DNA from: Salegentibacter flavus
GTDB lineage: Bacteria; Bacteroidota; Bacteroidia; Flavobacteriales; Flavobacteriaceae
NCBI RefSeq assembly: GCF_900115145.1
Contig: NZ_FOVL01000003.1
Location: 124,001-188,000 of the forward strand
DNA length: 64,000 nucleotides
Direction of reading: 5' to 3'
Shown here: one piece after another, positions 17,812-26,782 of the stretch
Layout: every line of letters begins with the position of its first letter
How positions within the stretch are numbered: position 1 is the first letter of the stretch
Program-made: the position numbers and the translations under genes
The notes under the pieces: model-generated
What the model was told of the DNA's origin: nothing
The model's input: only the letters and a program-made list of their open reading frames with translations
Databases searched by the model: none

Positions 17812-18198
17812 GTAGACTGCTATTTCAGCAATATTAATGGTGAAAAGAATCCATCCCAGAATCAAGAATAATCCTCCAAGGGGTGTAACAGGACCTAGAA
17901 AACGAGGTTTTCTTGCAAATGCCGAACCCAGGGTAAGTCCATAAATACTAAAGGAGAAGAAAAAGGTTCCGAGGATAAAGAACCAGGCTGTAAGTTGCTG
18001 AGAGATCCCAATAAACGGAAAACTTATTCCGGAAATAATCAAAATTAAGGCGTGAAACATCTGGTACTTCACTCCTGTTTCAAAACTTTTGAATTGATCT
18101 TCATTAAATCTTTTCTTTAAGGCATGAGCGCCAAATGCACCGAAAACAACGGCTAAAGCGCCATAAATTCCGCCAATTACAAGAACCAGTTCTTTCAT
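17806..18198 (-). CDS. DUF423 (YgdD-type) membrane protein
   Basis: This 130-residue protein has four transmembrane helices. The N-terminus (GAFGAHALKKRF) and the middle (YQMFHALILI) are the hallmark motifs of DUF423, and TPLGGLFLILGW lies at the C-terminus. The function of the family is unknown. The gene is monocistronic and runs leftward into the end of the SBF-like transporter gene. Confidence 0.88.
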   Translation of the reverse strand: MKELVLVIGGIYGALAVVFGAFGAHALKKRFNEDQFKSFETGVKYQMFHALILIISGISFPFIGISQQLTAWFFILGTFFFSFSIYGLTLGSAFARKPRFLGPVTPLGGLFLILGWILFTINIAEIAVYL

Positions 18199-18306
18199 AT
18201 TTTAAATTCAAAAACCTCAGGGTAGGTCCAGGAGGTATGAGTTGGAAAAAAATTAAAAGTTCGAGGAAAGCCCCTGGATATTAAACCCTCAATGAGGGAT
18301 TAAAAA

Positions 18307-18338
18307 ACCCATTGTGAAATTCAGCATTCACAATGGGT
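18307..18338 (-). terminator. terminator of carB
   Basis: A perfect 12-bp stem, ACCCATTGTGAA with TTCACAATGGGT, has an 8-base loop. A run of six T follows on the minus strand. A second small hairpin (18286-18298) lies just beyond. Confidence 0.85.
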
Positions 18339-18361
18339 CAAATTTATAAAAACTCCTGATC

Positions 18362-21214
18362 TTATTTACTCAGGTACATTTTTCTTCTTGAATAAAGATC
18401 GTAAAAAGCATCATCTTTTAAACTATCGATAAACAGAATACTCTCTCCGGTACTTTTCATTTCCGGCCCCAGTTGCTTGTTCACATTATGGAACTTGTTA
18501 AAGGAGAATACCGGTTGTTTTATGGCATAACCATCAAGCTTAGGATTGAAATCGAAGTCTTTTACCTTCTTCTCTCCCAACATCACCTTAGTCGCATAAT
18601 TCACATAAGGTTCTCCATAAGCTTTCGCGATAAAAGGCACCGTTCTCGAAGCCCTTGGATTTGCTTCAATGATATAAACCATATCATCCTTTATCGCAAA
18701 CTGGATATTGATCAACCCAACCGTATTTAGAGCCAGTGCAATTTTTTTGGTGTGATCCTTTATTTGTTGCATCACCAGGTCACCCAGGTTAAATGGTGGA
18801 AGTACCGCATTAGAATCTCCCGAATGAATCCCGCAAGGCTCAATATGTTCCATTATCCCAATAATGTGAACATCTTCCCCATCACAAATAGCATCGGCTT
18901 CGGCTTCAATAGCGCCATCCAGGTAGTGATCCAGCAGTAATTTATTGTTAGGTATTTTTCTAAGAAGGTCTACCACGTGAGCTTCCAGATCGTCTTTATT
19001 GATAACGATCTTCATCCCTTGTCCTCCAAGAACGTAAGACGGTCTCACCAGGATAGGGAAATCGAGTTCATCGGCAAGTGCAAGCGCTTCATCTGCAGTT
19101 TCAGCTACACCAAAATCGGGGAATGGAATATCATTATCCTTCAGTAGTTTTGAAAAGCTTCCGCGGTCTTCAGCAAGATCCAGCGCTTCAAAGCTGGTTC
19201 CCATTATCTTTATTCCGTAACGAGCCAACTTTTCGGCTAGTTTAAGAGCGGTTTGCCCGCCCAACTGCACGATTACACCTTCAGGTTTCTCGTGCTGAAT
19301 TATATCATAGATATGCTCCCAGAAAACCGGTTCAAAATAAAGTTTATCCGCAATATCGAAATCGGTGGAAACAGTTTCGGGATTACAGTTGATCATTATG
19401 GTTTCGTAACCACACTCAGAAGCAGCAAGCACTCCGTGCACACAGGAATAATCAAATTCTATTCCCTGCCCAATCCTGTTTGGACCTGAACCAAGAACTA
19501 CAATCTTCTTTTTATCGGTTACTTTACTCTCGTTGGATACGTACCTTTTCCCATCGGGGGTTTCAATATCGGCTTCAAAAGTTGAATAATAGTAAGGAGT
19601 TTCAGCTTTAAACTCGGCGGCACAAGTATCAACCAGTTTAAACACACGGTTCACACCAAGTTCCTCTCGTTTCTTATAGACTTCACTTTCCCAGCAATCA
19701 AGCATATGCGCTATCTGGCGATCCGCAAAACCTTTTTGTTTTGCTTCCAGGAGAAGATCCTTCGGAAGAGAGTTTATATCATATTCTGAAATCTTTACTT
19801 CCAGACCATAAAGTTCTTCATATTGTCTCAGGTACCACATATCAATCTTGGTGATCTCGTGAATGCGGCTTAGCGGAATTCCCAGCTGGATGGCATCGTA
19901 GATCACGAAAACCCTGTCCCAGCTTGGGTTGGTAAGTTTATCAATGATTAAATCGTAATCTTTGTAACCCTTCCCATCGGCACCTAAACCATTTCTTTTG
20001 ATCTCGAGGGATTGTGTAGCCTTGTGTAGAGCTTCCTGAAAAGAACGACCTATCCCCATCACTTCTCCAACAGACTTCATCTGAAGGCCGAGAGTCCTGT
20101 CTGAGCCTTCGAATTTATCAAAGTTCCAGCGTGGTATTTTTACAATCACATAATCCAGGGTAGGCTCGAACAGCGCTGAAGTAGATTTGGTAATCTGGTT
20201 ATCCAGTTCATCAAGCGTATAACCTAGAGCAAGTTTTGTAGCGACCTTGGCAATTGGATATCCCGTTGCTTTAGAAGCAAGGGCCGAAGATCTGGAAACC
20301 CTTGGGTTAATCTCAATGGCATAAACTTCTTCTTTTTCATCGGGGCTCACGGCAAATTGCACGTTACAACCTCCGGAGAAGTCTCCAATACTGCGCATCA
20401 TCTTGATGGCCAGGTCACGCATTTTTTGGAAGGCGGTATCACTAAGAGTCATCGCAGGAGCTACGGTAATAGAATCTCCGGTATGGATTCCCATAGGATC
20501 CATATTTTCAATAGAACAGATAATTACTACGTTATCGTTCTTATCTCTTAAGAGTTCCAGCTCGTATTCTTTCCAGCCTAAAAGCGCTTTATCGATAAGC
20601 ACTTCGTGAATTGGTGAGGCTTCAAGACCACGGGATAGTAATTCATCAAAATCTTCTGCTCTATGCACGAAGGCAGCACCACTTCCTCCTAAGGTAAAGG
20701 AAGCACGGATTACCAGCGGAAATCCGAATTCCTGAGCTACTTCTTTTCCCTGCAGAAAAGAGGTTACAGTTTTAGCAGGAGCAACCGGCACATTAATCCT
20801 TCCCATTAACTGCTTGAACTTCTCGCGGTCTTCAGTGATATTAATCGCATCGATATCAACCCCGATAAGCTTTACTTCAAAATCCTCCCAGATTCCTTTT
20901 TCATCGGCTTCAATACAAAGGTTAAGGGCGGTTTGTCCTCCCATAGTAGGAAGAACGGCATCAATATTGGGATGCTTTTTAAGGATCTCAATTATTGATT
21001 TAGTAGTAAGTGGTTTCAGATAAACGTGATCTGCCATAGAGGGATCAGTCATTATCGTGGCCGGGTTAGAATTGATTAGAATAGTTTCAATTCCGTCTTC
21101 CCTAAGGGAACGCAATGATTGAGTTCCGGCATAATCGAATTCACAGGCCTGTCCAATTACGATAGGACCTGAACCTATGATCAAAATACTTTTTAGATTC
21201 TCGTTTTTGGGCAT
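18362..21214 (-). CDS. carB: carbamoyl-phosphate synthase large subunit
   Basis: CarB makes carbamoyl phosphate for arginine and pyrimidines. It has two tandem ATP-grasp halves: GSGPIVIGQACEFDYAGTQ near residue 13, and GSGPNRIGQGIEFDYSCVHG at the start of the second half near residue 570. GGQTALNL and GGQTALKL occur once in each half. At 950 residues it is shorter than E. coli CarB (1073). It stops shortly after the second ATP-grasp region and appears to lack the C-terminal MGS-like allosteric domain. Short CarB proteins of this size are common in flavobacteria. The small subunit is not nearby. Confidence 0.95.
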   Translation of the reverse strand: MPKNENLKSILIIGSGPIVIGQACEFDYAGTQSLRSLREDGIETILINSNPATIMTDPSMADHVYLKPLTTKSIIEILKKHPNIDAVLPTMGGQTALNLCIEADEKGIWEDFEVKLIGVDIDAINITEDREKFKQLMGRINVPVAPAKTVTSFLQGKEVAQEFGFPLVIRASFTLGGSGAAFVHRAEDFDELLSRGLEASPIHEVLIDKALLGWKEYELELLRDKNDNVVIICSIENMDPMGIHTGDSITVAPAMTLSDTAFQKMRDLAIKMMRSIGDFSGGCNVQFAVSPDEKEEVYAIEINPRVSRSSALASKATGYPIAKVATKLALGYTLDELDNQITKSTSALFEPTLDYVIVKIPRWNFDKFEGSDRTLGLQMKSVGEVMGIGRSFQEALHKATQSLEIKRNGLGADGKGYKDYDLIIDKLTNPSWDRVFVIYDAIQLGIPLSRIHEITKIDMWYLRQYEELYGLEVKISEYDINSLPKDLLLEAKQKGFADRQIAHMLDCWESEVYKKREELGVNRVFKLVDTCAAEFKAETPYYYSTFEADIETPDGKRYVSNESKVTDKKKIVVLGSGPNRIGQGIEFDYSCVHGVLAASECGYETIMINCNPETVSTDFDIADKLYFEPVFWEHIYDIIQHEKPEGVIVQLGGQTALKLAEKLARYGIKIMGTSFEALDLAEDRGSFSKLLKDNDIPFPDFGVAETADEALALADELDFPILVRPSYVLGGQGMKIVINKDDLEAHVVDLLRKIPNNKLLLDHYLDGAIEAEADAICDGEDVHIIGIMEHIEPCGIHSGDSNAVLPPFNLGDLVMQQIKDHTKKIALALNTVGLINIQFAIKDDMVYIIEANPRASRTVPFIAKAYGEPYVNYATKVMLGEKKVKDFDFNPKLDGYAIKQPVFSFNKFHNVNKQLGPEMKSTGESILFIDSLKDDAFYDLYSRRKMYLSK

Positions 21215-21264
21215 TTTATATAGTTGTGTTGATGATAAAAATAACGAAGTGACAGGATATAAAA

Positions 21265-21293
21265 AAAGGCGTTACTAAAAAAGTAACACCTTT
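21265..21293 (-). terminator. terminator of rpmH
   Basis: A 12-bp stem, AAAGGCGTTACT with AGTAACACCTTT (one G-U pair), is followed on the minus strand by a run of T. It separates rpmH from carB. Confidence 0.75.
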
Positions 21294-21316
21294 ATTTTTA
21301 AAAAACCAAATTTTCA

Positions 21317-21475
21317 TTAGTGTTTATGTCTGTTTTCAGAAGATACAGATAATTTCTTTCTTCCTTTAGCCCTTCTTCTGGCCAGGACTTTTCTACCGTT
21401 AGCACTTGCCATACGCTCTCTAAAGCCGTGCTTGTTTTTTCTTTTTCTCTTAGATGGTTGAAAGGTTCTTTTCAT
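21317..21475 (-). CDS. rpmH: 50S ribosomal protein L34
   Basis: A 52-residue basic protein is encoded here, beginning [20 protein letters not shown] and continuing [20 protein letters not shown]. This is the near-invariant L34 sequence, with a slightly longer C-terminus ([12 protein letters not shown]) as seen in Bacteroidota. It has its own consensus promoter and a terminator, so it is a single-gene unit. It lies next to carB and not to rnpA/dnaA as in many bacteria. Confidence 0.97.
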
Positions 21476-21533
21476 TTTAAATATCTTTAAATCTTCTGAT
21501 AATTCGTTTTCTTAGTCTCTTAAAAACTGCGTG

Positions 21534-21564
21534 CAAATATACAAAGCTTTTTAACTCCTCCAAA
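21534..21564 (-). promoter_or_regulatory. promoter of rpmH
   Basis: On the minus strand TTTG (21564-21561) and TATATTTG (21541-21534) are 19 bp apart. This is a near-perfect Bacteroidota housekeeping promoter, giving a leader of about 50 bases before the ATG. Confidence 0.8.
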
Positions 21565-21570
21565 CACTAA

Positions 21571-21605
21571 TTTGAAATAATTTCTAATTGTTTTTATTAC
21601 CTTTG
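21571..21605 (+). promoter_or_regulatory. promoter of the small membrane protein gene
   Basis: TTTG (21571-21574) and TACCTTTG (21598-21605) are 23 bp apart. It is divergent from the rpmH promoter, with the two -33 boxes only 6 bp apart. Confidence 0.6.
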
Positions 21606-21628
21606 CGCTCTGCAAAAATACAGTATTT

Positions 21629-22144
21629 ATGTTCAATAAGAATATCAAGATCGTTTTAGCGGGGATAATTTTATCCCTGGCCATCTGGCAGTTTATAGAA
21701 GGAAATATAGGAAACGGAATAATGTGGGTTCTTTTATCCCTCATTTTTGTTTTTCTATACTTCAAAAACGAAATGATATTACTGGCGTTTCTAAGACTGA
21801 GAAAACAGGATTTTCCCGGAGCTAAGAGATGGCTGGACAGGATTAAAGATCCTGAAAAAGCCCTTACCCAGAAACAACAAGGTTATTACTGGTATCTCCA
21901 CGGTCTTATGGTTTCTCAAACCAATATGACCCAAGCCGAAAAATTCTTTAAGAGAGCTATTAAACTCGGACTTTCAATGGATCAGGACCTGGCGATGGCA
22001 AAATTAAATCTTGCGGGTATTGCAATGACCAAACGTCGAAAAAGAGAAGCCACCAATCTTCTTGCTGAAGCTAAAAAACTCGATAAACACGGGATGCTGA
22101 AAGATCAGATAAAAATGATGAAACAACAAATGAAGAAAATCTAA
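21629..22144 (+). CDS. membrane protein with TPR-like cytosolic region
   Basis: This 171-residue protein has two hydrophobic helices (about residues 8-24 and 30-46). A helical region then reads as about two tetratricopeptide-like units (YYWYLHGLMVSQTNMTQAEKFFKRAI; LAMAKLNLAGIAMTKRRKREATNLL). TPR repeats bind other proteins; the partner is unknown. It has a clear promoter and no operon partner. Confidence 0.65.
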   Translation: MFNKNIKIVLAGIILSLAIWQFIEGNIGNGIMWVLLSLIFVFLYFKNEMILLAFLRLRKQDFPGAKRWLDRIKDPEKALTQKQQGYYWYLHGLMVSQTNMTQAEKFFKRAIKLGLSMDQDLAMAKLNLAGIAMTKRRKREATNLLAEAKKLDKHGMLKDQIKMMKQQMKKI

Positions 22145-22287
22145 TTTTTGGATGATTTTCGTTAATTTCTACAAGTCTTTAGAGAATCGATACTTTTAAC
22201 AAGTATTTGGGCAGTTTACCGATAAATTTTCAATAAACATACTGCTTCATATATCTTCGTATTCCCAAACCCCACCAATTGGAATAC

Positions 22288-22992
22288 ATGAAGAAAATAT
22301 TACTTGTTTTCTTACTTATTTTTAGTATCAAAGGCTGGCCCCAGCAGAAAGAAAACGACAAAATTTCTTTCTCTGAAGCTCTTGCCCTCCACTTGCCCTC
22401 CTATAAACAGAAAGCCGAAAAAGCTTATCGATTAAGAAATTTTGAAGAAGCTAAAGTTCTGTTTGATTCCCTGGTGAATTATAAATTAGCTGGGAGTTTT
22501 ATGGATGATTTTGGTTTTAAAAACCTTAAAGGCAAAGAAGTTTACTTATCTAAATTCAAAAAACCAGTTTACCTCCTCACCTATGCCTCCTGGCACGTCC
22601 CCGGAAAAGGAGAACTTCCCGCACTCAATAAACTCGCAGAAAAATATAGCAAAGAGATAGATTTTGTTGTCGTATTTTGGGATGAGAAAAAAACTGTGAA
22701 AGATCTGTCGAAAAAATTCAATCAGCATATTTCAGTGCTTTATGTAGATGAAACAGAAAACGAAGGGGCTTTTGTAGTACAACAGCTCAAACATTCCCTG
22801 GGGCTTCCCACCTGCTTTCTACTGAATGAAGAAAAGCAAATAATGAAGATTAAGAGAAGTGTTTTTCATCCCTACGGGATTTCGGAAAAGGAATCTTTTG
22901 ATATGAATTATGAAGCTATTGAAGAGGGAATAGCAAACCACCTGCTTATGCAGGAAAGATCAGGAATGGATTTAGCTCTTATGCCTGAATAA
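22288..22992 (+). CDS. secreted thioredoxin-fold protein lacking the CxxC motif
   Basis: This 234-residue protein has a signal peptide (about 18 residues). From about residue 75 it looks like a TlpA-type thioredoxin domain (GKEVYLSKFKKPVYLLTYAS, then VVVFWDEKKTVKDL, then GLPTCFLLNEE, where the cis-Pro loop would be). The usual WCxPC is replaced by WHVPG (His103, Gly106), so disulfide chemistry is not expected. The start is ATG 22288; an in-frame TTG lies 9 bases upstream. It converges with cls with no gap. A binding or structural role is inference. Confidence 0.75.
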   Translation: MKKILLVFLLIFSIKGWPQQKENDKISFSEALALHLPSYKQKAEKAYRLRNFEEAKVLFDSLVNYKLAGSFMDDFGFKNLKGKEVYLSKFKKPVYLLTYASWHVPGKGELPALNKLAEKYSKEIDFVVVFWDEKKTVKDLSKKFNQHISVLYVDETENEGAFVVQQLKHSLGLPTCFLLNEEKQIMKIKRSVFHPYGISEKESFDMNYEAIEEGIANHLLMQERSGMDLALMPE

Positions 22993-24456
22993 CTACAACA
23001 AAGGCGCCCAAAGCCTGGAGAGTGCTTCTTTTATTTTTTCTGAATAATGACGATTTCGCCAGTCTTCGAGATTGAGTTCCTCGCATTCCAACAAATCGTT
23101 ATTGAAAATATCAAGCATTTCCCTGGCAATGTATTTATCGTAAACAAAAGCGTTTATTTCAAAGTTAATATCAAAACTACGGTTATCGAGGTTACAAGTT
23201 CCAATAGTGCTTACCACCCCATCAATCACCATTGTTTTTGCATGGACCATACCCTTAACATAATGAAAAACCTGCACCCCCGATTCCAGTAATTTTTCGA
23301 TATAGGAATTAGTTGCGTGCCGGGCTACAACCGAGTCTCCAATTTCAGGAATTATGATTTTAATTTCAATCCCAATCCTACTAGCAGTGCACAAGGCAGT
23401 TAATATTTCATTATTTGGGATAAAATAAGGGGTGGTTATATACACATATTCTGCAGCGGTATTAATCGCGGTAAAAATTGCCTCCATGATATTTTGCCAG
23501 TCGGTATCTGGACCACTGGCGGCAATTTGAATTGCGCTTTTTCCAGCAGGCTCAATAACCGGGAAAAAATCATCTTTTATTTCAATTTCTTTACTGGTTA
23601 TAAAGTTGAAATTTAAGAGGAACTGTGCCTGTATAGATTTTACGCCGTGACCTTCAATTCTTAGATGCATGTCCCTCCAGTACATCTTTGTAAGTTCCTG
23701 CTCTTTATAGTTCACATATTCATCAGAAATATTAACTCCGCCAATAAAGCCTATTTTTCCATCAATTATTACTATTTTTCTATGGTCTCTATAATTGAGT
23801 TTTCGGGTTAGATTAGGAAACCAAACCGGCATAAAAGGAAAAATCTCAATTCCACAGGAATTCATCCGCTTAAGTGCTTTTGAACTTATAGAACTACCCA
23901 CATAATCATAACTAATTCGTATTTCTACTCCTTCTTCGGCTTTGTCACAAAGGATGTCTATAAGCCTCGTTCCTATTCTGTCGCTTTTAAAAATATAATA
24001 TTCGAGGTGAATATGTTTTCTTGCCCTTTTTAGATCGGCAAAAAGGGTTTCAAACTTCTTTTCTCCATTAACCAGGATATCTACCTTATTCCCGAAGGTA
24101 AATGGCTTGGTTTGATTGTTTTGCAACAGCCTTACTAGCTTTATCTTATCATCTACAAAAAACTTCTCCAGGTGTTGGAGGTCACGATCCTGGAGGATAA
24201 GTAAATCTTCCCACCTTTTGATCATCTTGTGATCGTAGACTTTTTTACGATTGAAGATCTTATCCTTTCGGTATTCCTGTGCGAAGAAATAATAGATGAT
24301 AAGCCCGACAACAGGAAGCACAACAAGGGCAAACAGCAAAGAAATAGTCTTTACCGGCTCCCGGTTATGCATAATTTCATATCCGGCAGTAATAAAAACA
24401 ATCAGGTAATAAAAAACCAGTATAAACCACCAGATATTATCCTGTATGAAGTTCAT
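22993..24456 (-). CDS. cls: cardiolipin synthase
   Basis: This 487-residue phospholipase D-family enzyme has two N-terminal transmembrane helices. Its two HKD motifs are in YRDHRKIVIIDGKIGFIGG (near residue 225) and VHAKTMVIDGVVSTIGTCNL (near residue 400). It joins two phosphatidylglycerols to form cardiolipin in the inner membrane. Length matches ClsA (about 486). Its start lies directly against the stop of the lytic transglycosylase gene, suggesting one leftward transcript. Confidence 0.92.
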   Translation of the reverse strand: MNFIQDNIWWFILVFYYLIVFITAGYEIMHNREPVKTISLLFALVVLPVVGLIIYYFFAQEYRKDKIFNRKKVYDHKMIKRWEDLLILQDRDLQHLEKFFVDDKIKLVRLLQNNQTKPFTFGNKVDILVNGEKKFETLFADLKRARKHIHLEYYIFKSDRIGTRLIDILCDKAEEGVEIRISYDYVGSSISSKALKRMNSCGIEIFPFMPVWFPNLTRKLNYRDHRKIVIIDGKIGFIGGVNISDEYVNYKEQELTKMYWRDMHLRIEGHGVKSIQAQFLLNFNFITSKEIEIKDDFFPVIEPAGKSAIQIAASGPDTDWQNIMEAIFTAINTAAEYVYITTPYFIPNNEILTALCTASRIGIEIKIIIPEIGDSVVARHATNSYIEKLLESGVQVFHYVKGMVHAKTMVIDGVVSTIGTCNLDNRSFDINFEINAFVYDKYIAREMLDIFNNDLLECEELNLEDWRNRHYSEKIKEALSRLWAPLL

Positions 24457-25422
24457 CTATTGGGCAGAGGTATAAACCTTCTTCTCTTTGGGGATTTCTA
24501 TGTAATAGGTTTTACGAGAGGCATTGTTGAGATGGGCTTCACGCAACCAGGGATTATGCAATTTTAAAATTTTGTAATTGATATTGAACTCCTTAGCGAA
24601 ATCAGCAAAATCTGAAACTGCTGTATCAACCTTAACTTTACGCGTTGGTACATGATTGTAAAGATGTTTGTCTTCAAAATTAAATCCGTATTTCTTGGGG
24701 TCGTTCATAATTTCCTTTAGTGCAAGGATCCTAAAAACATAGCGCCCCGTTTCTTCGCCAAGCAACAAATCATAATAATCGTTTACTTTTTGTCTATTCA
24801 ACTGCCGTTGTACTCCGCGATCTCCGGCATTAAAAGCGGCGGCCGCAAGGGTCCAGGTTCCGAATTTCTCTTTGGATTTTTTCAGATATTTACTGGCAAC
24901 CCTGGTAGATTTTTCAATGTGATAGCGTTCATCTACATTATCATTTATCTCAAGTTTATAATCTTTTCCGGTACCTTCCATTATTTGCCAGAATCCCACA
25001 GCTCTAGCTGGTGAGATAGCCTGCGTAAGACCGCTTTCTATTACAGCAAGGTATTTGAAATCATCGGGCACACCTTCTTCTGCGAGAATAGGTTCAATGA
25101 TAGGGAAATATTTATTGGCACGTTTCAGCAACAGCAAGCCATTGGATTGCCAATAGGTGTTTACAAGTAATTCGCGGTCCATTCTTTCGTGGATATCCTG
25201 AAGATGCAATGGCACCTCTTCCCCGGCAAAATCCATCTTCTCCGGCACCGGCAAGGCGTAAACATTATAATCTTTTACCGCTGTATTATCCCTGTCCCCC
25301 TGTTTCTCATTTTGTTGATTTTCCTGACTCTCTTTATAGGGAGTTTGCTGCACAGCATTAATACTAATGGCAGCTATTCCTATAATTCCGGCTCCCATCA
25401 AAAGGTTTTTAACTAACTTCAT
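24457..25422 (-). CDS. membrane-bound lytic transglycosylase (SLT domain)
   Basis: This 321-residue protein has an N-terminal signal or anchor, then an SLT domain. The catalytic Glu lies in KYLAVIESGLTQAISPARAVGFWQI, and the AFNAG motif in LAAAAFNAGDRGV. The layout resembles MltD. The C-terminal 80 residues may form a degenerate LysM-like module (FNINYKILKLHNPWLREAHL) for peptidoglycan binding. It cleaves glycan strands to anhydro-muropeptides. It is the upstream partner of cls. Confidence 0.85.
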   Translation of the reverse strand: MKLVKNLLMGAGIIGIAAISINAVQQTPYKESQENQQNEKQGDRDNTAVKDYNVYALPVPEKMDFAGEEVPLHLQDIHERMDRELLVNTYWQSNGLLLLKRANKYFPIIEPILAEEGVPDDFKYLAVIESGLTQAISPARAVGFWQIMEGTGKDYKLEINDNVDERYHIEKSTRVASKYLKKSKEKFGTWTLAAAAFNAGDRGVQRQLNRQKVNDYYDLLLGEETGRYVFRILALKEIMNDPKKYGFNFEDKHLYNHVPTRKVKVDTAVSDFADFAKEFNINYKILKLHNPWLREAHLNNASRKTYYIEIPKEKKVYTSAQ

Positions 25423-25477
25423 CTTCTCTCTTTTTTAGTTTTTAATAATCTTATTAATTTCCGAAAAAATAGAGAAA

Positions 25478-26185
25478 TCATTTCCCAATTTCTTCATGAA
25501 TTTTCTTTTTTATTTTTCCGGTAAGAATAATTTCCGGCAGATGTTTATTAAACCAGCGATATCGGTTGATTACCATAACGTGGGTTCCGCCTTTTACTTC
25601 TATAAAACCATTAATATACTTTGCCGGAAATACCTCGTCTTTATCTCCGTGGATATGTATGACGTCTTTTCGGGGTTTATCGCAATCCCATAACACCATA
25701 TTTTTTATAGCCCAGTTTAGATAGCGATGATTCCTGACCGAAAGATATTTTCTATACAATTTCGCTCGTTTCTTAATGAATTCCCCTACGGCTAACTTCT
25801 CAAAATAGTCTACATAATCCAGCAAACTAACAGGCAAGAACTTAAACAAACCGGTTTCGGCCGCAATTCGCATTCTGCGAGGTAATTCAGCTCTACATTT
25901 CACACTGGATATAATAATAAGTCTTCTTACCTCAATAAATTTACACATTTCCTGTACTATAATACCCCCAAAAGAAACGCCAATTAAAACAGGGTCCTTA
26001 TGCTTAATATATTTAAGCAGTCTTTTAGCATAACTGGTTAGGGCTTCATCTTCCTGTGGAATGATCCATTCCAGAAAATGCATCTTAAATTTATCTTTAG
26101 GAAGTTCGATAAACTCAAAAATTGAAGAATTCGCGGCAAGACCGGGCATAAAATAAACATGAATCAGCTCCTTATTGTCTTCCAT
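25478..26185 (-). CDS. alpha/beta hydrolase
   Basis: This 235-residue protein has the nucleophile elbow in VLIGVSFGGIIVQEM (GxSxG, near residue 72). A C-terminal DVIHIHGDKDEVFPAKYI supplies the acid. GGTHVMVINR supplies the His. There is no signal peptide, so it is probably cytosolic. The substrate cannot be told. It lies 55 bp upstream of the lytic transglycosylase on the same strand. Confidence 0.82.
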   Translation of the reverse strand: MEDNKELIHVYFMPGLAANSSIFEFIELPKDKFKMHFLEWIIPQEDEALTSYAKRLLKYIKHKDPVLIGVSFGGIIVQEMCKFIEVRRLIIISSVKCRAELPRRMRIAAETGLFKFLPVSLLDYVDYFEKLAVGEFIKKRAKLYRKYLSVRNHRYLNWAIKNMVLWDCDKPRKDVIHIHGDKDEVFPAKYINGFIEVKGGTHVMVINRYRWFNKHLPEIILTGKIKKKIHEEIGK

Positions 26186-26479
26186 TTTAACAAGTATATA
26201 ACACTAAAGGCAGGTATAAAGCCGTAAATTTATCAATCAAAATTACTGCTATTTTATTGGCTTTCACAACCGAAAGAATAAAAATAATGAAGATTCTTCT
26301 GAAGAACGCACTCCCAATTCCGGGATCTTCTGAATTCCGGAGAAAACCTGCTTTATTTTTATTTTATTCTGAAAAAAAACCCACCAACCAATCTAAAAAT
26401 TTTGTGATAACCTGGAAACATCTGAATTGTTTCCACTCCCCTCCTGCGCAGGCAAGACCGGACTAAAATCCCTAAAGTG

Positions 26480-26782
26480 ATGAATGCTGAAGATTTGAAA
26501 ATTACTGATAATGAATTCCTAAGACAATTTGAAGTTAGCATAAACAACGAATTGGCCGCGATAGAATACGTCCAACAAGAAAGAAAAATATTTCTGACCA
26601 AATTGCAAATGTCTGATGTGCTTAAAGAGCAAGGCTATATGGAGCCTTTCATCAAGGCTGTTCTGGAAGAAATCAAGGAACGAAATACCAGGGTGATGCC
26701 TACCAGCCCTGAGGTTGCGAAATATATGCGAAAAAACAAAAGACTTTACAAAGACCTGCTCCCGGTTGGAATTAACATCTAA
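26480..26782 (+). CDS. small GNAT-like N-acetyltransferase (COG2388/YjdJ type)
   Basis: This protein of about 100 residues matches the small GNAT family in layout. A strand pair (FEVSINNELAAIEYVQQERKI) is followed by the acetyl-CoA helix (LKEQGYMEPFIKAVLEEIKE), then TRVMPTSPEVAKYMRKNKRL near the end, like the 'PxCPFIAxYIxxHPE' tail of the family. The acetyl-CoA loop is weakly conserved (KEQGYM in place of RGQGIG). A GTG lies 3 bases upstream of the chosen ATG. It converges with mtaB with a 4-bp overlap. The 290-bp gap upstream holds only a small inverted repeat (26413-26435). Confidence 0.6.
   Translation: MNAEDLKITDNEFLRQFEVSINNELAAIEYVQQERKIFLTKLQMSDVLKEQGYMEPFIKAVLEEIKERNTRVMPTSPEVAKYMRKNKRLYKDLLPVGINI

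Noticed and set aside
26257-26466. 69-residue plus-strand frame before the small GNAT gene
   Set aside because: No family resemblance, odd composition and no clear start; likely a chance frame.
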